Source of the DNA: Halobacteriales archaeon QH_7_65_31
Lineage (GTDB): Archaea; Halobacteriota; Halobacteria; Halobacteriales; Haloarculaceae
NCBI GenBank assembly: GCA_003021785.1
Contig: PXQU01000003.1
Location: 32,156-96,155 of the forward strand
Length of the DNA stretch: 64,000 nucleotides
Reading direction: 5' to 3'
The position numbers and the translations under genes were made by a program. Shown piece after piece: positions 36,312 to 44,842 of the stretch. How positions within the stretch are numbered: the stretch's first letter is position 1; every line of letters begins with the position of its first letter. Below the pieces are notes generated by a model. That model was not told the DNA's origin and made no database searches. It saw only the letters and a list, made by a program, of their open reading frames with translations.

Positions 36312-37120
36312 AGCGTTCTGAGGAGGCCGGCGATGCGGTCACGGAGCGAATCGGGGAGGAACCGGGCGAGCAGCAGCGCCTTGCCGAAGCCGCCGACGGC
36401 GTACCGCGCCTTCGGGTTCGTGGAGACACCGGCCTCCAGCACCGTCGCGGCGACCGTCTCGGGCGTCGCGGCCAGCGGCGACGCCGCCCCGGAGAGCAGT
36501 CCGGCGTCCTCCTGTAGCTCGTACACCCACTCGTAGTCGTCGGTGCGGGAGAGCGTGTCGAGCTCCTCCTCGACGCGGGGCCGGAACGACGTCTCGACCG
36601 GTCCCGGCTCGACGAGCGCCACGTCGATACCCAGCTCCGCCAGTTCACTGCGGAGCGCGTCGGAGTAGCCTTCGAGCGCGAACTTCGAGGCGGCGTACGC
36701 GCCGGCCCCCGGTGGGGCGACCCGACCGGCGACCGACGAGACGTTGACGACGGTCCCCTCCCCGGCCGCGCGCATGTGCGGGAGCACGGCGCGCACGAGC
36801 CGATGCGGGCCGACGAGGTTCACGTCGAGCTGGTCGGTGAGCTGCTCTGCGGTCACGTCCTCCAGCGGCCCGTACTGCCCGTAGCCGGCGTTGTTCACGA
36901 GACAGTCGATGCGACCGGTCTCCTCGATGACGCGGTCGACGACGCGCTCGATGTCTTCGTCGTCGGTCACGTCGAGCACGGCCGTCTCGGTGTCGAGGGC
37001 GGCGATATCGGTCTCGTCGCGAGCGGTGGCGTAGACCGTCCAGCCCTCCTCGCTGAACGTCTCGGCCGTCGCCCGCCCGATCCCGGACGAACAGCCGGTC
37101 ACGAGTGCGGTGCGTTCCAT
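36308..37120 (-). CDS. Short-chain dehydrogenase/reductase
   Basis: A 270-residue classical SDR with TGCSSGIGRATA as NAD(P)-binding loop, NNAGYGQYGPLED (Asn-Asn-Ala-Gly), the catalytic Ser in NVSSVAGRVAPP and the Tyr/Lys pair in YAASKFALEG. The C-terminus after LLSGAASP is extended and lacks a recognisable domain. Substrate unknown; SDRs of this type often act on retinol-like or steroid-like lipids in other groups, but nothing here supports one. It starts 24 nt after the endonuclease V stop and overlaps the two-helix membrane protein. Confidence 0.9.
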   Translation of the reverse strand: MERTALVTGCSSGIGRATAETFSEEGWTVYATARDETDIAALDTETAVLDVTDDEDIERVVDRVIEETGRIDCLVNNAGYGQYGPLEDVTAEQLTDQLDVNLVGPHRLVRAVLPHMRAAGEGTVVNVSSVAGRVAPPGAGAYAASKFALEGYSDALRSELAELGIDVALVEPGPVETSFRPRVEEELDTLSRTDDYEWVYELQEDAGLLSGAASPLAATPETVAATVLEAGVSTNPKARYAVGGFGKALLLARFLPDSLRDRIAGLLRTL

Positions 37121-37144
37121 ACCGGCTCCTCTCTCCCCGCGATG

Positions 37145-37888
37145 TTAGGGGTTTGTATCTGCGTGCTCGTCTTTCAGGTCGGCGGCGTACGCATCCGCGC
37201 GTCGGGTCGGCTCCGGTAACTTGTAACGGCCCCCGCAGGCCGCGACCATCTCGACTGCGGTCTCGGCACTCAGCCGGTGGCCCGGCGAGACGTACAACGG
37301 GTTCACTCGCCCGGAGTCGAACTGCCGGCTCTGATACGCGTAGCCGACGACCTCGTCGGTCGGCATCTGCTCGTCACCGTCGATCGGGACGCGCTCCCCC
37401 TCCGCCAGCCCATCGACGGAGTCTCGCGGCTCACCACACAGCAGGCTCTTCGCGACGCCGACGCTGGGTGTGTCGGTGATGACACCGATGTGGGTCGCGA
37501 GTCCGGCCTCGCGGTAGTGGATGCGTCCGGAGCCGTCGAAGACGAACAGGTCGGGATCGGCATCGAGCGCGTCGAGCGCGGCGAGGATCGGCCCGCCCTC
37601 CCGGAAGGCGAGCAGTCCGGGAATGTACGGGATCGGTAGCTCCGTCACCGCGTGAGTACGCTCGACGACCTCGCCGCCGCGAGCGACGACGATCGCAGAG
37701 ACGGCTCGCTCCGGTTCGCCGTCGAGCAGCAGTGCCTGATCGACGCCGGCGACGAGTGCGTCCCCCCGGCGCACGCCGTCGGGTGTGATCTCCGTCTCGT
37801 CCTCGAAGGTAGCCGCCGCGGCGATCTCGCGCTGGAGCGACTCCATCTCTTCGCGCGACAGGTCGGGATCGGGACGAAACCGGTCCAT
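37145..37888 (-). CDS. nfi: Endonuclease V
   Basis: A 247-residue enzyme that cleaves DNA (or RNA) one nucleotide 3' of deaminated bases, above all hypoxanthine. Motifs are visible in order: AGVDQALLL (family GVDxSY with Asp), PIPYIPGLLAFREGGP, LFVFDGSGRIHYREAGLATHIGV and PLYVSPGHRLS. The Tyr wedge residue region is PYIPG. Some family residues differ (Gln-Ala for Ser-Tyr or Val-Ser-Tyr after VD). Its start overlaps the rhomboid stop by 1 nt, so both belong to one transcript. Confidence 0.91.
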   Translation of the reverse strand: MDRFRPDPDLSREEMESLQREIAAAATFEDETEITPDGVRRGDALVAGVDQALLLDGEPERAVSAIVVARGGEVVERTHAVTELPIPYIPGLLAFREGGPILAALDALDADPDLFVFDGSGRIHYREAGLATHIGVITDTPSVGVAKSLLCGEPRDSVDGLAEGERVPIDGDEQMPTDEVVGYAYQSRQFDSGRVNPLYVSPGHRLSAETAVEMVAACGGRYKLPEPTRRADAYAADLKDEHADTNP

Positions 37889-38805
37889 CAGAACCGGCGG
37901 CGACCGCCGCCCATGCCGCCCATCCCGCCGCCACCGCCGCCGAACTGGAACTGATTGGGGAGCGACACCTCGTCCTCGATTCGTTTCCCGTATGCGAAGC
38001 CGATGACGAGTCCGAGCAGATGCGCCATATGCGCGATTCCGCCGCCGATCGTGCCGAACGCGCCGAACACGGAGATGAGCGCGTAGCCGAGCGTCAACCC
38101 CCAGATCGGCATCGGGATGAAGAAGAACAGCAGTACCTTGATATCCGGGTTCAGCACCGTGAGCAGCGCCATCACGGCCATGATTGCACCGCTGGCTCCG
38201 AGCACGCCCGCGGGGTCGCTACTGAACAGCCCCAGCCCGATCTGTCCGAGACTGGCGAGGACACCAGCGGTCAAAAACAGCGCGACGAAGCGCTTCGAGC
38301 CGATGTACCGCTCGACGATCGGGCCGAAGAAGAACAGCGCGATGCCGTTGCCGAACAGATGCGTGAACCCGCCGTGTGAGAAGATCGACGTGACCCACGT
38401 CCAGACGTACTCCGGATGCTCCGGCCTCAACACGAAGGTCGCGCGCCACAGGGGGTGGCCGGGATCGGCCGGCCCGGGCGCGCGGAAGCCGAGCACCGGA
38501 TAGACGATATACTGCAGCGCGAAGACGAGGACCATGATCCCCAAGAAGAGATACGAGACGTTCTTCCTGAAGTACGAGAGGGGACCGCCCCGCGCGGAGA
38601 GGGAGTCGAACAGCCCGCTGTCGGTCGTTCCGCTCCGCTTCTGGTCGATATCGGACTCGAAGACGCCCTCCGGGTCGTTCCACTCGTTCAGCCCGGGACA
38701 GGAGTGGTTCTCGGGGAGTCGGTGTTCCGCGCAGAACTCACTGCCACAGCGGCGACACTCGTAGGGCATATCGATCTGTTGCCCACACACGTCACATTCC
38801 GCCAT
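37888..38805 (-). CDS. Rhomboid-family intramembrane protease with zinc finger
   Basis: A 305-residue protein. Residues 1-40 are an AN1-like zinc finger (Cys4, 7, 17, 20, 25, His28, His34, Cys36; CDVCGQQ, CRRCGSEFC). After an acidic linker come six transmembrane helices. The serine-protease pair is GASG (Ser in VLGASGAIMAV) and the His in IAHMAHLLGL, and the substrate loop has SHGGFTHLFGN. A Gly/Met-rich tail (GGGGGGMGGMGGG) ends it. Substrates are unknown. The start MAECDVCG was chosen; a longer frame upstream is antisense to the exchanger gene. Confidence 0.92.
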   Translation of the reverse strand: MAECDVCGQQIDMPYECRRCGSEFCAEHRLPENHSCPGLNEWNDPEGVFESDIDQKRSGTTDSGLFDSLSARGGPLSYFRKNVSYLFLGIMVLVFALQYIVYPVLGFRAPGPADPGHPLWRATFVLRPEHPEYVWTWVTSIFSHGGFTHLFGNGIALFFFGPIVERYIGSKRFVALFLTAGVLASLGQIGLGLFSSDPAGVLGASGAIMAVMALLTVLNPDIKVLLFFFIPMPIWGLTLGYALISVFGAFGTIGGGIAHMAHLLGLVIGFAYGKRIEDEVSLPNQFQFGGGGGGMGGMGGGRRRF

Positions 38806-38849
38806 TACGCCGGGTACGCGGGTCCACTGCAAAGGGGTTTGGGTCGCGC

Positions 38850-40220
38850 TCAGCGCAGCGCCGAGCGGACGGTCTCGGTGACTCGCCCGAACAACAGCCG
38901 GACCGAGTGCCGGCGGCGGACGAACAGCCCGAGGGCGGCGGCGACGTAGACGACGGTGTAGCCGAGCAGCAGCTCGTGGCTCGTCAGCGGGATCGCGACC
39001 CCGCGGATGATGAGGAACTCCAGGACGACCTGCGAGACGAACAGCACCAGCAGGAGAATCGCCTCGCGGACGCTGATGTTGAGATCGACGAGGACGGCCA
39101 GCGCGAACAGCGACTGCGCGGCCGTGATCCAGATCTCGGCCGACTGCCTCGGGTCGAACGGGAGATGTTCGTAGCCGCCCGCCGCGATCGAGAAGACGAC
39201 GACGAGCGTCCCGATGAGTAGGGTCCACTGGTTCAGCTTCGAGGAGATGAGCGCGTTGAAGCCGGCCGTCGAACGCGCCTTGTTGACGAGATACGCGACG
39301 ACGATGAGCTCCGGCGACTCCGATGCCAGCGGCGCGACCCACTGTATCATGAAGAAGGAGGGGACACCGAACTCCTGTCCGAGCGACTCCAACCCGTGTG
39401 CGAACGGCTCGACGGCGGTGAAGATGAGGATCCCGGAGAAGGCGAACAGCGCGAGCACGATGGGGATACGGACCGAGCGCGCCTTCGCCTGAAAGTACGC
39501 CGGCACACCGACCTGTTCGTCGTGGTCCTCCACGTCACCTCGCAGGATGATCCCGATGTAGACGACGTAGAGCCCGACGAGGACGGCCATATCGAGCGCG
39601 TCGATACCGCCGCCGAGCGGGACGAAGAAGGCCCAGACGGTCGCGAACAGGAGAAACGCGATCTCCGTCGAGATGCTCGGATCGAGGTTCACGCGAGAGG
39701 CGAGCGCGCCCGTCCGGGATTCGACGGCCGGATCCTCGCCGCGACCGGCGCGAAACAGCGTGAACATCGCGATGCCGGACCAGCCGAGCCCGATGAGGAT
39801 GCGGTTCGCACCGGTCATGTTCGCGACGGCGAGGTTCGCGTTGTGACAGGCGTTCGCGAGCGTCCCGTCGGCGGCGTTCTCGATCTGCGCCGCGGTGAAC
39901 TGCGCACACGCCTCCGCGGTCGCGCCGCCGCTGCCGGCCTGCCACGCGTACAGCGCGTCGACGGCGTACTCCGGGGCGACCGCGAGCACGGCGAGCACGG
40001 CGATCGCGAACGCGCGCGGCACGTCTTTCTCTGCGGTCTCTGCCCCCCACGCGAGGAGGAACGACGCACCGAGCACGGCCAGTCCGGCGACGACGACGGT
40101 CGTTCCCTCGGAGAAGCCGTCCGCCGCACCCGAGAGATCGGCGACGACCCACGGGAGCGTCAGCCCGACGGCCAGGAGGACCGGAATCAGCGGATGCCGG
40201 AAGCGGTCGGTAAAGCCCAT
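38850..40220 (-). CDS. CaCA-family sodium/calcium antiporter
   Basis: A 456-residue polytopic membrane protein with two homologous halves, as in Na+/Ca2+ exchangers. The ion-binding alpha repeats are AVAPEYAVDALYAW (near residue 80) and APLASESPELIVVAYLVN (about 290), carrying acidic Glu/Asp residues. There are about ten or eleven hydrophobic segments and an acidic cytoplasmic loop (GDVEDHDEQVG). An extra loop after the first repeat contains two Cys (EACAQF, ANACHN) that could form an extracellular disulfide. It diverges from aroE and precedes the rhomboid gene. Confidence 0.88.
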   Translation of the reverse strand: MGFTDRFRHPLIPVLLAVGLTLPWVVADLSGAADGFSEGTTVVVAGLAVLGASFLLAWGAETAEKDVPRAFAIAVLAVLAVAPEYAVDALYAWQAGSGGATAEACAQFTAAQIENAADGTLANACHNANLAVANMTGANRILIGLGWSGIAMFTLFRAGRGEDPAVESRTGALASRVNLDPSISTEIAFLLFATVWAFFVPLGGGIDALDMAVLVGLYVVYIGIILRGDVEDHDEQVGVPAYFQAKARSVRIPIVLALFAFSGILIFTAVEPFAHGLESLGQEFGVPSFFMIQWVAPLASESPELIVVAYLVNKARSTAGFNALISSKLNQWTLLIGTLVVVFSIAAGGYEHLPFDPRQSAEIWITAAQSLFALAVLVDLNISVREAILLLVLFVSQVVLEFLIIRGVAIPLTSHELLLGYTVVYVAAALGLFVRRRHSVRLLFGRVTETVRSALR

Positions 40221-40271
40221 TTCCTGAAGCAGCGGCAGGGTGGAACCTATCTCTTTTGCTCTGGGCCGACC

Positions 40272-40279
40272 GTTTTATC
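40272..40279 (+). promoter_or_regulatory. TATA-like box for aroE
   Basis: TTTTATCG lies about 27 nt before the aroE ATG at 40303, predicting a leaderless transcript. The short divergent region holds no other repeat. Confidence 0.55.
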
Positions 40280-40302
40280 GCTCGCCGCCGTCGAGTTTAG
40301 CT

Positions 40303-41103
40303 ATGCACGTCTTCGGACTGCTCGGTAACCCGGTCGAGCACTCGCTGTCGCCCCCGATGCACGAGGCGGCGTACGCCGAGTGTGCCCTCGATGCCCGGTA
40401 CGTCACCTTCGAGCCGACGAGTGAGACGCTCTCGCGGGCAGTCGACGGAGCCGAGGCGCTCGGCGTCCGCGGGCTGAACGTCACGATCCCGTTCAAACGG
40501 CAGGCGTACGATCTCGCGGAGCCGGACGATCTCGCGGCCCAGATCGGTGCGGTCAACACCCTCGACTTCACCGGTGACGCCGTCACCGGTCACAACACCG
40601 ACGCCGTCGGCGCAGTGCGCGCGCTTGAGCATCACGACGTCTCGCTGGCCGGCACTGCGGTCGTCGTCGGGGCCGGCGGTGCGGGCCGCGCCGTCGCCTT
40701 CGGTCTCGCGGACGCGGGGATGCACGTCGAGATCGCGAACCGGACGGTCGAGACGGCTCGCGAGCTGGCCGACGAGATTCCGGCCGCGAGCGGTCACGGA
40801 CTCGCGGACCTCCCACATCTCATCGAGGACGCGACCGTGCTCGTCAACTGCACGAGCGTCGGGATGGACGACCGCGCACAGACGATCGTGCCGGGGGACG
40901 CGCTCCACTCCGATCTCGCGGTGCTCGATGCCGTCTACACGCCGCTCGACACGCGACTGCTGCGCGAGGCCGACGCCGCCGGCGCGACGACGGTCGACGG
41001 CGCGTGGATGCTCCTGTTTCAGGGGGCCGAAGCGTTCGAACTGTGGACCGGGCTGTCGGCTCCTATCGGGGCGATGAACGGGGCGCTCCGGGATCGGCTT
41101 TAA
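40303..41103 (+). CDS. aroE: Shikimate dehydrogenase
   Basis: Reduces 3-dehydroshikimate to shikimate with NADPH in aromatic amino acid synthesis. The 266-residue protein has [21 protein letters not shown] with the substrate-binding [17 protein letters not shown] with catalytic Lys, [11 protein letters not shown], the Rossmann motif [13 protein letters not shown] and [12 protein letters not shown] (NADP-binding NRT), then [14 protein letters not shown]. Length normal. Next genes in the same direction are a helix-hairpin-helix protein and a broken pabB remnant. Confidence 0.96.
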   Translation: MHVFGLLGNPVEHSLSPPMHEAAYAECALDARYVTFEPTSETLSRAVDGAEALGVRGLNVTIPFKRQAYDLAEPDDLAAQIGAVNTLDFTGDAVTGHNTDAVGAVRALEHHDVSLAGTAVVVGAGGAGRAVAFGLADAGMHVEIANRTVETARELADEIPAASGHGLADLPHLIEDATVLVNCTSVGMDDRAQTIVPGDALHSDLAVLDAVYTPLDTRLLREADAAGATTVDGAWMLLFQGAEAFELWTGLSAPIGAMNGALRDRL

Positions 41104-41128
41104 GTCGGGAGCGCGAGTACGACGTGAC

Positions 41129-41602
41129 ATGGGACTGCTGGATACGATCAGATCCGTGCTGGGGCTCGGCGCTACCAGCGACACAGAGCCGCAGCCAGAC
41201 GCGAGCAGCGAACACGCCGTCAAAACGACGGCGAGCGAACGGACTGACGACGACGAGACGACCGCCGACGGCGAGGGATCGGCCGCTCTCACCGAGGAGC
41301 CGACCGGTGACAGTGCGGCGGAACCGTCCGAGGCGACCGGAGTGACGGACCACACCGAGACCGAGACGCCCGCCGCGGAGTCAGCAGAGGCAACCGGTCC
41401 CGTCCCCGAGGAGCCGGACGACGGTAGCCCCCACGTCGAATCGATCAACGGTATCGGGCCGGCGTACGCGAAGCGGCTCGAAGAAGCTGGCGTCGAGTCC
41501 GTCGCCGAGCTGTCGGCCGCCGACGCCGATACGCTGGCCGAGGAGACGGGAATCTCCGCGAAGCGCATCTCCGGCTGGATCGACAGCGCCGGTGACCAGT
41601 AG
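41129..41602 (+). CDS. Helix-hairpin-helix protein with disordered acidic region
   Basis: A 157-residue protein. The first 12 residues (MGLLDTIRSVLGLG) look amphipathic, residues about 20-100 are low-complexity Thr/Glu/Asp/Ala, and the last 55 form a helix-hairpin-helix DNA-binding module (VESINGIGPAYAKRLEEAGV, LAEETGISAKRISGWI) as in the C-terminal domain of the topoisomerase above. A CTTTAAG box about 27 nt upstream of the ATG overlaps the aroE stop, so it may have its own promoter. It probably binds DNA; function unknown. Confidence 0.82.
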   Translation: MGLLDTIRSVLGLGATSDTEPQPDASSEHAVKTTASERTDDDETTADGEGSAALTEEPTGDSAAEPSEATGVTDHTETETPAAESAEATGPVPEEPDDGSPHVESINGIGPAYAKRLEEAGVESVAELSAADADTLAEETGISAKRISGWIDSAGDQ

Positions 41603-41641
41603 CACCGAACCGCCGCTGTCAGACGAGCCGTTCCCTCGGGC

Positions 41642-42044
41642 ATGATCCGGGTCGTCACCGACGAGACGACCTTCCGCCAGCTTGCGGCCGACGCACCTAC
41701 CGAAGCGCGCATCCCGGTAGCGGCGCACGTCGATGCCGATCCGCTCGACGCCTACCGCCGACTGCGCGGCGATCACGGCATCTTCTCCGAGACGACCGGC
41801 GGACAGGACGGGTGGGGCTACTTCGCGATCGATCCGGAGCGAGTCGTCACCGTCGGGACGGAGGAGTCGGCGTTCGACGCCCTCCGCGAGACGCTGGCAG
41901 CCGAGCGGCTCGTCCGCGGCGACTGTGCCGTCCCGTCCCCGTGTGGCCTGTTCGGCTGGCTCTCGTACGACGCCGTGCGCGATCGAACCCCTCCCCGACG
42001 AGACGACAGACGAGCGCGCGCACGGAGGACGAGCGCGCCCGTGA
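41642..42044 (+). pseudogene. Broken remnant of pabB (aminodeoxychorismate/anthranilate synthase component I)
   Basis: The first 113 codons read like the N-terminus of component I: MIRVVTDETTFRQL, PVAAHVDADPLDAYRRLRG, GWGYFAIDPERVV and FGWLSYDAVR. After GTGCGC G at 41981 the sense continues in another frame as AIEPLPDETTDER, the expected continuation of YDAVREIEPLPDETTD. The change fits a 2-nt deletion. Sense ends about 42020 and the catalytic two-thirds of the gene, and any neighbouring pabA or pabC, are absent. The cupin gene follows at 42079. The original frame stays open to 42055 but with nonsense sequence. Confidence 0.8.
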
Positions 42045-42078
42045 GAAGCTTTTAGCCGTGCGGCGTGTCACCACGGCC

Positions 42079-42417
42079 ATGGATATCGATGCGATCGGTA
42101 CGGAGACGGAGGCGGTCGAGGACGTGTTCTTAGCACAGATGGCGAGCGGCGAGGAGATGAGCGTCCAGCATTTCCGCATCGAGCCCGGTGCGACGGTCCC
42201 GAAACACGACCATCACCACGAACAGGCGGGGTTCATCTACGACGGCGAGGCGACGTTCCGCTTCGCGGACGGCTCCGAGGAGACGCTCGGCCCGGGTGAC
42301 TCGTACGTGTTCGAAGGCGGGGAGGTCCACGGCGTCGAGAACCGCGGCGACGAGCCGTTCTGTGGCGTCGATATCTTCGCTCCCCCGCGGACGGATCCGG
42401 ACTGGGGCGAGGAGTAG
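42079..42417 (+). CDS. Cupin-domain protein
   Basis: A 112-residue single-domain cupin with the metal-binding motif PKHDHHHEQAGFIYDGE (His42, 44, 45 region and Glu) and the second motif PGDSYVFEGGEVHGVEN. Such small cupins bind a divalent metal and may isomerise or sense small molecules; no substrate can be assigned. A TATA-like CTTTTAG lies about 27 nt before the ATG. A longer frame upstream crosses the pabB remnant and is rejected. Converges with icd. Confidence 0.9.
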   Translation: MDIDAIGTETEAVEDVFLAQMASGEEMSVQHFRIEPGATVPKHDHHHEQAGFIYDGEATFRFADGSEETLGPGDSYVFEGGEVHGVENRGDEPFCGVDIFAPPRTDPDWGEE

Positions 42418-42494
42418 CCGCGGACGGCTACCGTCCTCCCGTCCGAGCGCCGCGGCTACCGGGCCGTCAAAAACGGAGAACCGCGCCGCACGAG

Positions 42495-43757
42495 TTACGC
42501 GAGTCGCTCGATGTGCTCGATGACGCCGTCCGCGAACTCGGAGGTGGCGAGCTTCTCGCCGCCGTCGATCTGCCGTTCGATGTCGTACGTGACCTCCCCT
42601 GAGGAGATCTGCGCCTCGACGGCGTCACGGACGAGCAGTGCGGCGTCCTCCCAGCCCAGCTGTTCGAGCATCAGCCGCCCGGAGAGGATCATCGCGCTCG
42701 GATTCACCTTGTCTTGGCCGGCGTACTTCGGCGCGGAGCCGTGGACCGGCTCTGCGAGGACGCGCCCGTCACCGAGATTCGCCCCCGGCGCGATCCCGAG
42801 CCCGCCGATCTGCGCGCCGGCGGCGTCAGAGAGGTAATCCCCGTTCAGATTCGGCATCGCGAGCACGTCGTACTGCTCCGTCCGGGTGAGGATCTGCTGG
42901 AGCATGTTGTCGGCGATACGGTCCTTGACGACGACGACGTCCTCGGGCGCGTCGCCGTCGTACTCCTCCCAGAGCGTGTCCTCGTCGATGGTCTCCTCGG
43001 CGAACTCCTCGGCCGCGACCTCGTAGCCCCAGTCGCGAAACGTCCCCTCGGTGAACTTCATGATGTTCCCCTTGTGGACGATCGTGACCGAGTCGCGGTC
43101 GTTCTCGATGGCGTACTCGATGGCGCGGCGGACGAGTCGCTTCGTCCCGAACTCCGTGATCGGCTTGATCCCGATCCCGACCGGGCCGTCGTGGATGGTG
43201 GAGTCGAACCCCATCTCGCCCTCGATGAACTCCCGCACCTGCTGGACCTCGTCCGTGCCGGCCTCGAACTCGATGCCGGCGTACACGTCCTCGGTGTTCT
43301 CGCGGAAGTTGACCATATCCATCGCAGCGGGGTCAGTCACCGGCGACGGGACGCCGTCAAGGTGGTAGGTCGGGCGGACGTTCGCGTACAGATCGAGCTT
43401 CTTCCGGAGCGCGACGTTCAGCGAGCGGAAGCCGGCGCCGACCGGCGTCGTGAGCGGTCCCTTGATCGAGACGCGGAACTCCTTCATCGCCTCGACGGTG
43501 TCGGCGGGGAGATTCTCGCCGTACTTCTCGCGAGCGGACTCGCCGGCGTAGACGCGCATCCAGTTGATCTCGCGACCCGTCGCCTCCGCCGCGGCGTCGA
43601 GTACCCGCTGTGCGGCCGGGCCGACGTCGGTTCCGATGCCGTCGCCGTGGATGATCGGAACGATCGGGTCGTCGGGAACGACGAGCTCGTCGTTCTCGTC
43701 TACACCGATGGTCGAGCCGGTCTCCGGTACGTCAACGTGCTCGTACTCGTGTGACAT
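42495..43757 (-). CDS. icd: Isocitrate dehydrogenase (NADP-type)
   Basis: Oxidatively decarboxylates isocitrate to 2-oxoglutarate in the citrate cycle. The 420-residue protein has the beta-decarboxylating dehydrogenase signature with SIKGPLTTPVGAGFRSLN (Ser and Arg that bind isocitrate), NFRENTEDVYAGIEF, KGNIMKFTEG, NLNGDYLSDAAGAQIGGLG (Asp residues for Mg) and EPVHGSAPKYAG. KPITEFGTKRLVR region is consistent with NADP preference in haloarchaeal Icd. The ATG at 43757 gives MSHEYEHVDVPE; upstream in-frame codons are not needed. Confidence 0.95.
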   Translation of the reverse strand: MSHEYEHVDVPETGSTIGVDENDELVVPDDPIVPIIHGDGIGTDVGPAAQRVLDAAAEATGREINWMRVYAGESAREKYGENLPADTVEAMKEFRVSIKGPLTTPVGAGFRSLNVALRKKLDLYANVRPTYHLDGVPSPVTDPAAMDMVNFRENTEDVYAGIEFEAGTDEVQQVREFIEGEMGFDSTIHDGPVGIGIKPITEFGTKRLVRRAIEYAIENDRDSVTIVHKGNIMKFTEGTFRDWGYEVAAEEFAEETIDEDTLWEEYDGDAPEDVVVVKDRIADNMLQQILTRTEQYDVLAMPNLNGDYLSDAAGAQIGGLGIAPGANLGDGRVLAEPVHGSAPKYAGQDKVNPSAMILSGRLMLEQLGWEDAALLVRDAVEAQISSGEVTYDIERQIDGGEKLATSEFADGVIEHIERLA

Positions 43758-43947
43758 TACATCGAATTCTGAGTCGGTACTGAAAGGCGTACCGTTATTG
43801 GCACGAGCGGAGATGTAGAATAATGACACTCTCGCTCTCTACCGTCGAGATCGCTCGCTCACCCCACTGAGACGACCGAAGCAGCACGGGAGACGCACCC
43901 GCCCCGGAAGTCGAGACGACTAAGCGGGGCGGCTCACACGGGCGAGT

Positions 43948-44805
43948 GTGAACATCATCGTCCACGGCGGTGCGGGGTCGCCCCCGGAGGAGCCGCCCGA
44001 ACGACAGGCCGTCCTCGATACCGCCGCCGAAGCCGGCGTCGCGACCGACTCCGTCACCGACGCCGTCTGTGCGGCCGTCAACGTCCTCGAATCCGATCCG
44101 CAGTTCAACGCCGGCGTCGGCGGAACGGTCCAGTCGGACGGGATTATCCGCACCGACGCGGGACTGATGACCGACGACCGGGCCGTCGGCGCGGTGTCGT
44201 CGATGCCCGGCGTCGAACACGCGGTCGACGCGGCACGAGTCGTCAAGGAGGAGACACCGCATATACTCGTCTCCGGGGTCCACGCCGTCGATCTGGCCGA
44301 CGAGTTCGGCGTCGAGACGGAGGTGGACCTCTGGACCGACCGCCGCGAGGAGCAGTGGCAGGCGCTCGACTCCCACCCCGATCCGACGGACAAACGCGCG
44401 CAGCTCGACTGGCTCGCGGAGCAGTTCGGCGGCTCGGATACGGTCGGTGCAGTCGCCCGCGACGGTGACCGTCTCGCCGCCGCCACCTCGACCGGCGGCC
44501 GGTGGCTCGCGCTCGCCGGGCGGGTCGGTGACGTGCCACAGGTCGGCTCCGGCTTCTACGCGACGCGTGCCGGCGGTGCGAGCGCGACCGGAGCCGGTGA
44601 GGACATCGCACGCGTCACTCTCGCGCGGCGTGCGGTCGATCACTTGGAGATGGGCCGAGACGCGACTGCCGCCGCCGACCTCGCGATGGAGGAGTTCGCC
44701 GACCTGACCGGCTCGACGGCCGGAATAATCGTCGCCGACAACACGGGCGGGACGGGTGCGGCGTTCAACTCCGAGGCGATGCAGACGAGCACCGCGAGCG
44801 AGTAG
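43948..44805 (+). CDS. Isoaspartyl peptidase / L-asparaginase (Ntn hydrolase)
   Basis: A 285-residue Ntn-type protein precursor that cleaves itself before a Thr. The nucleophile is Thr164 or nearby in GGSDTVGAVARDG, where the chain splits into alpha and beta subunits. The next motif GDRLAAATSTGGRW and TGAGEDIARV are in order. The family hydrolyses asparagine or beta-aspartyl dipeptides. The GTG at 43948 begins NIIVHGGAGS, the usual N-terminus. It converges with valS (37 nt). The 190-nt gap to icd upstream shows only a weak TATA-like sequence. Confidence 0.9.
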   Translation: MNIIVHGGAGSPPEEPPERQAVLDTAAEAGVATDSVTDAVCAAVNVLESDPQFNAGVGGTVQSDGIIRTDAGLMTDDRAVGAVSSMPGVEHAVDAARVVKEETPHILVSGVHAVDLADEFGVETEVDLWTDRREEQWQALDSHPDPTDKRAQLDWLAEQFGGSDTVGAVARDGDRLAAATSTGGRWLALAGRVGDVPQVGSGFYATRAGGASATGAGEDIARVTLARRAVDHLEMGRDATAAADLAMEEFADLTGSTAGIIVADNTGGTGAAFNSEAMQTSTASE

Positions 44806-44842
44806 TCCGGCGGCACGGCCCGCTCCTGCCCGAAGACGGACG

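Noticed and set aside
41812..42078. N-terminal extension of the cupin gene
   Set aside because: It crosses the pabB remnant in the wrong frame and a TATA-like box lies just before the cupin ATG at 42079.
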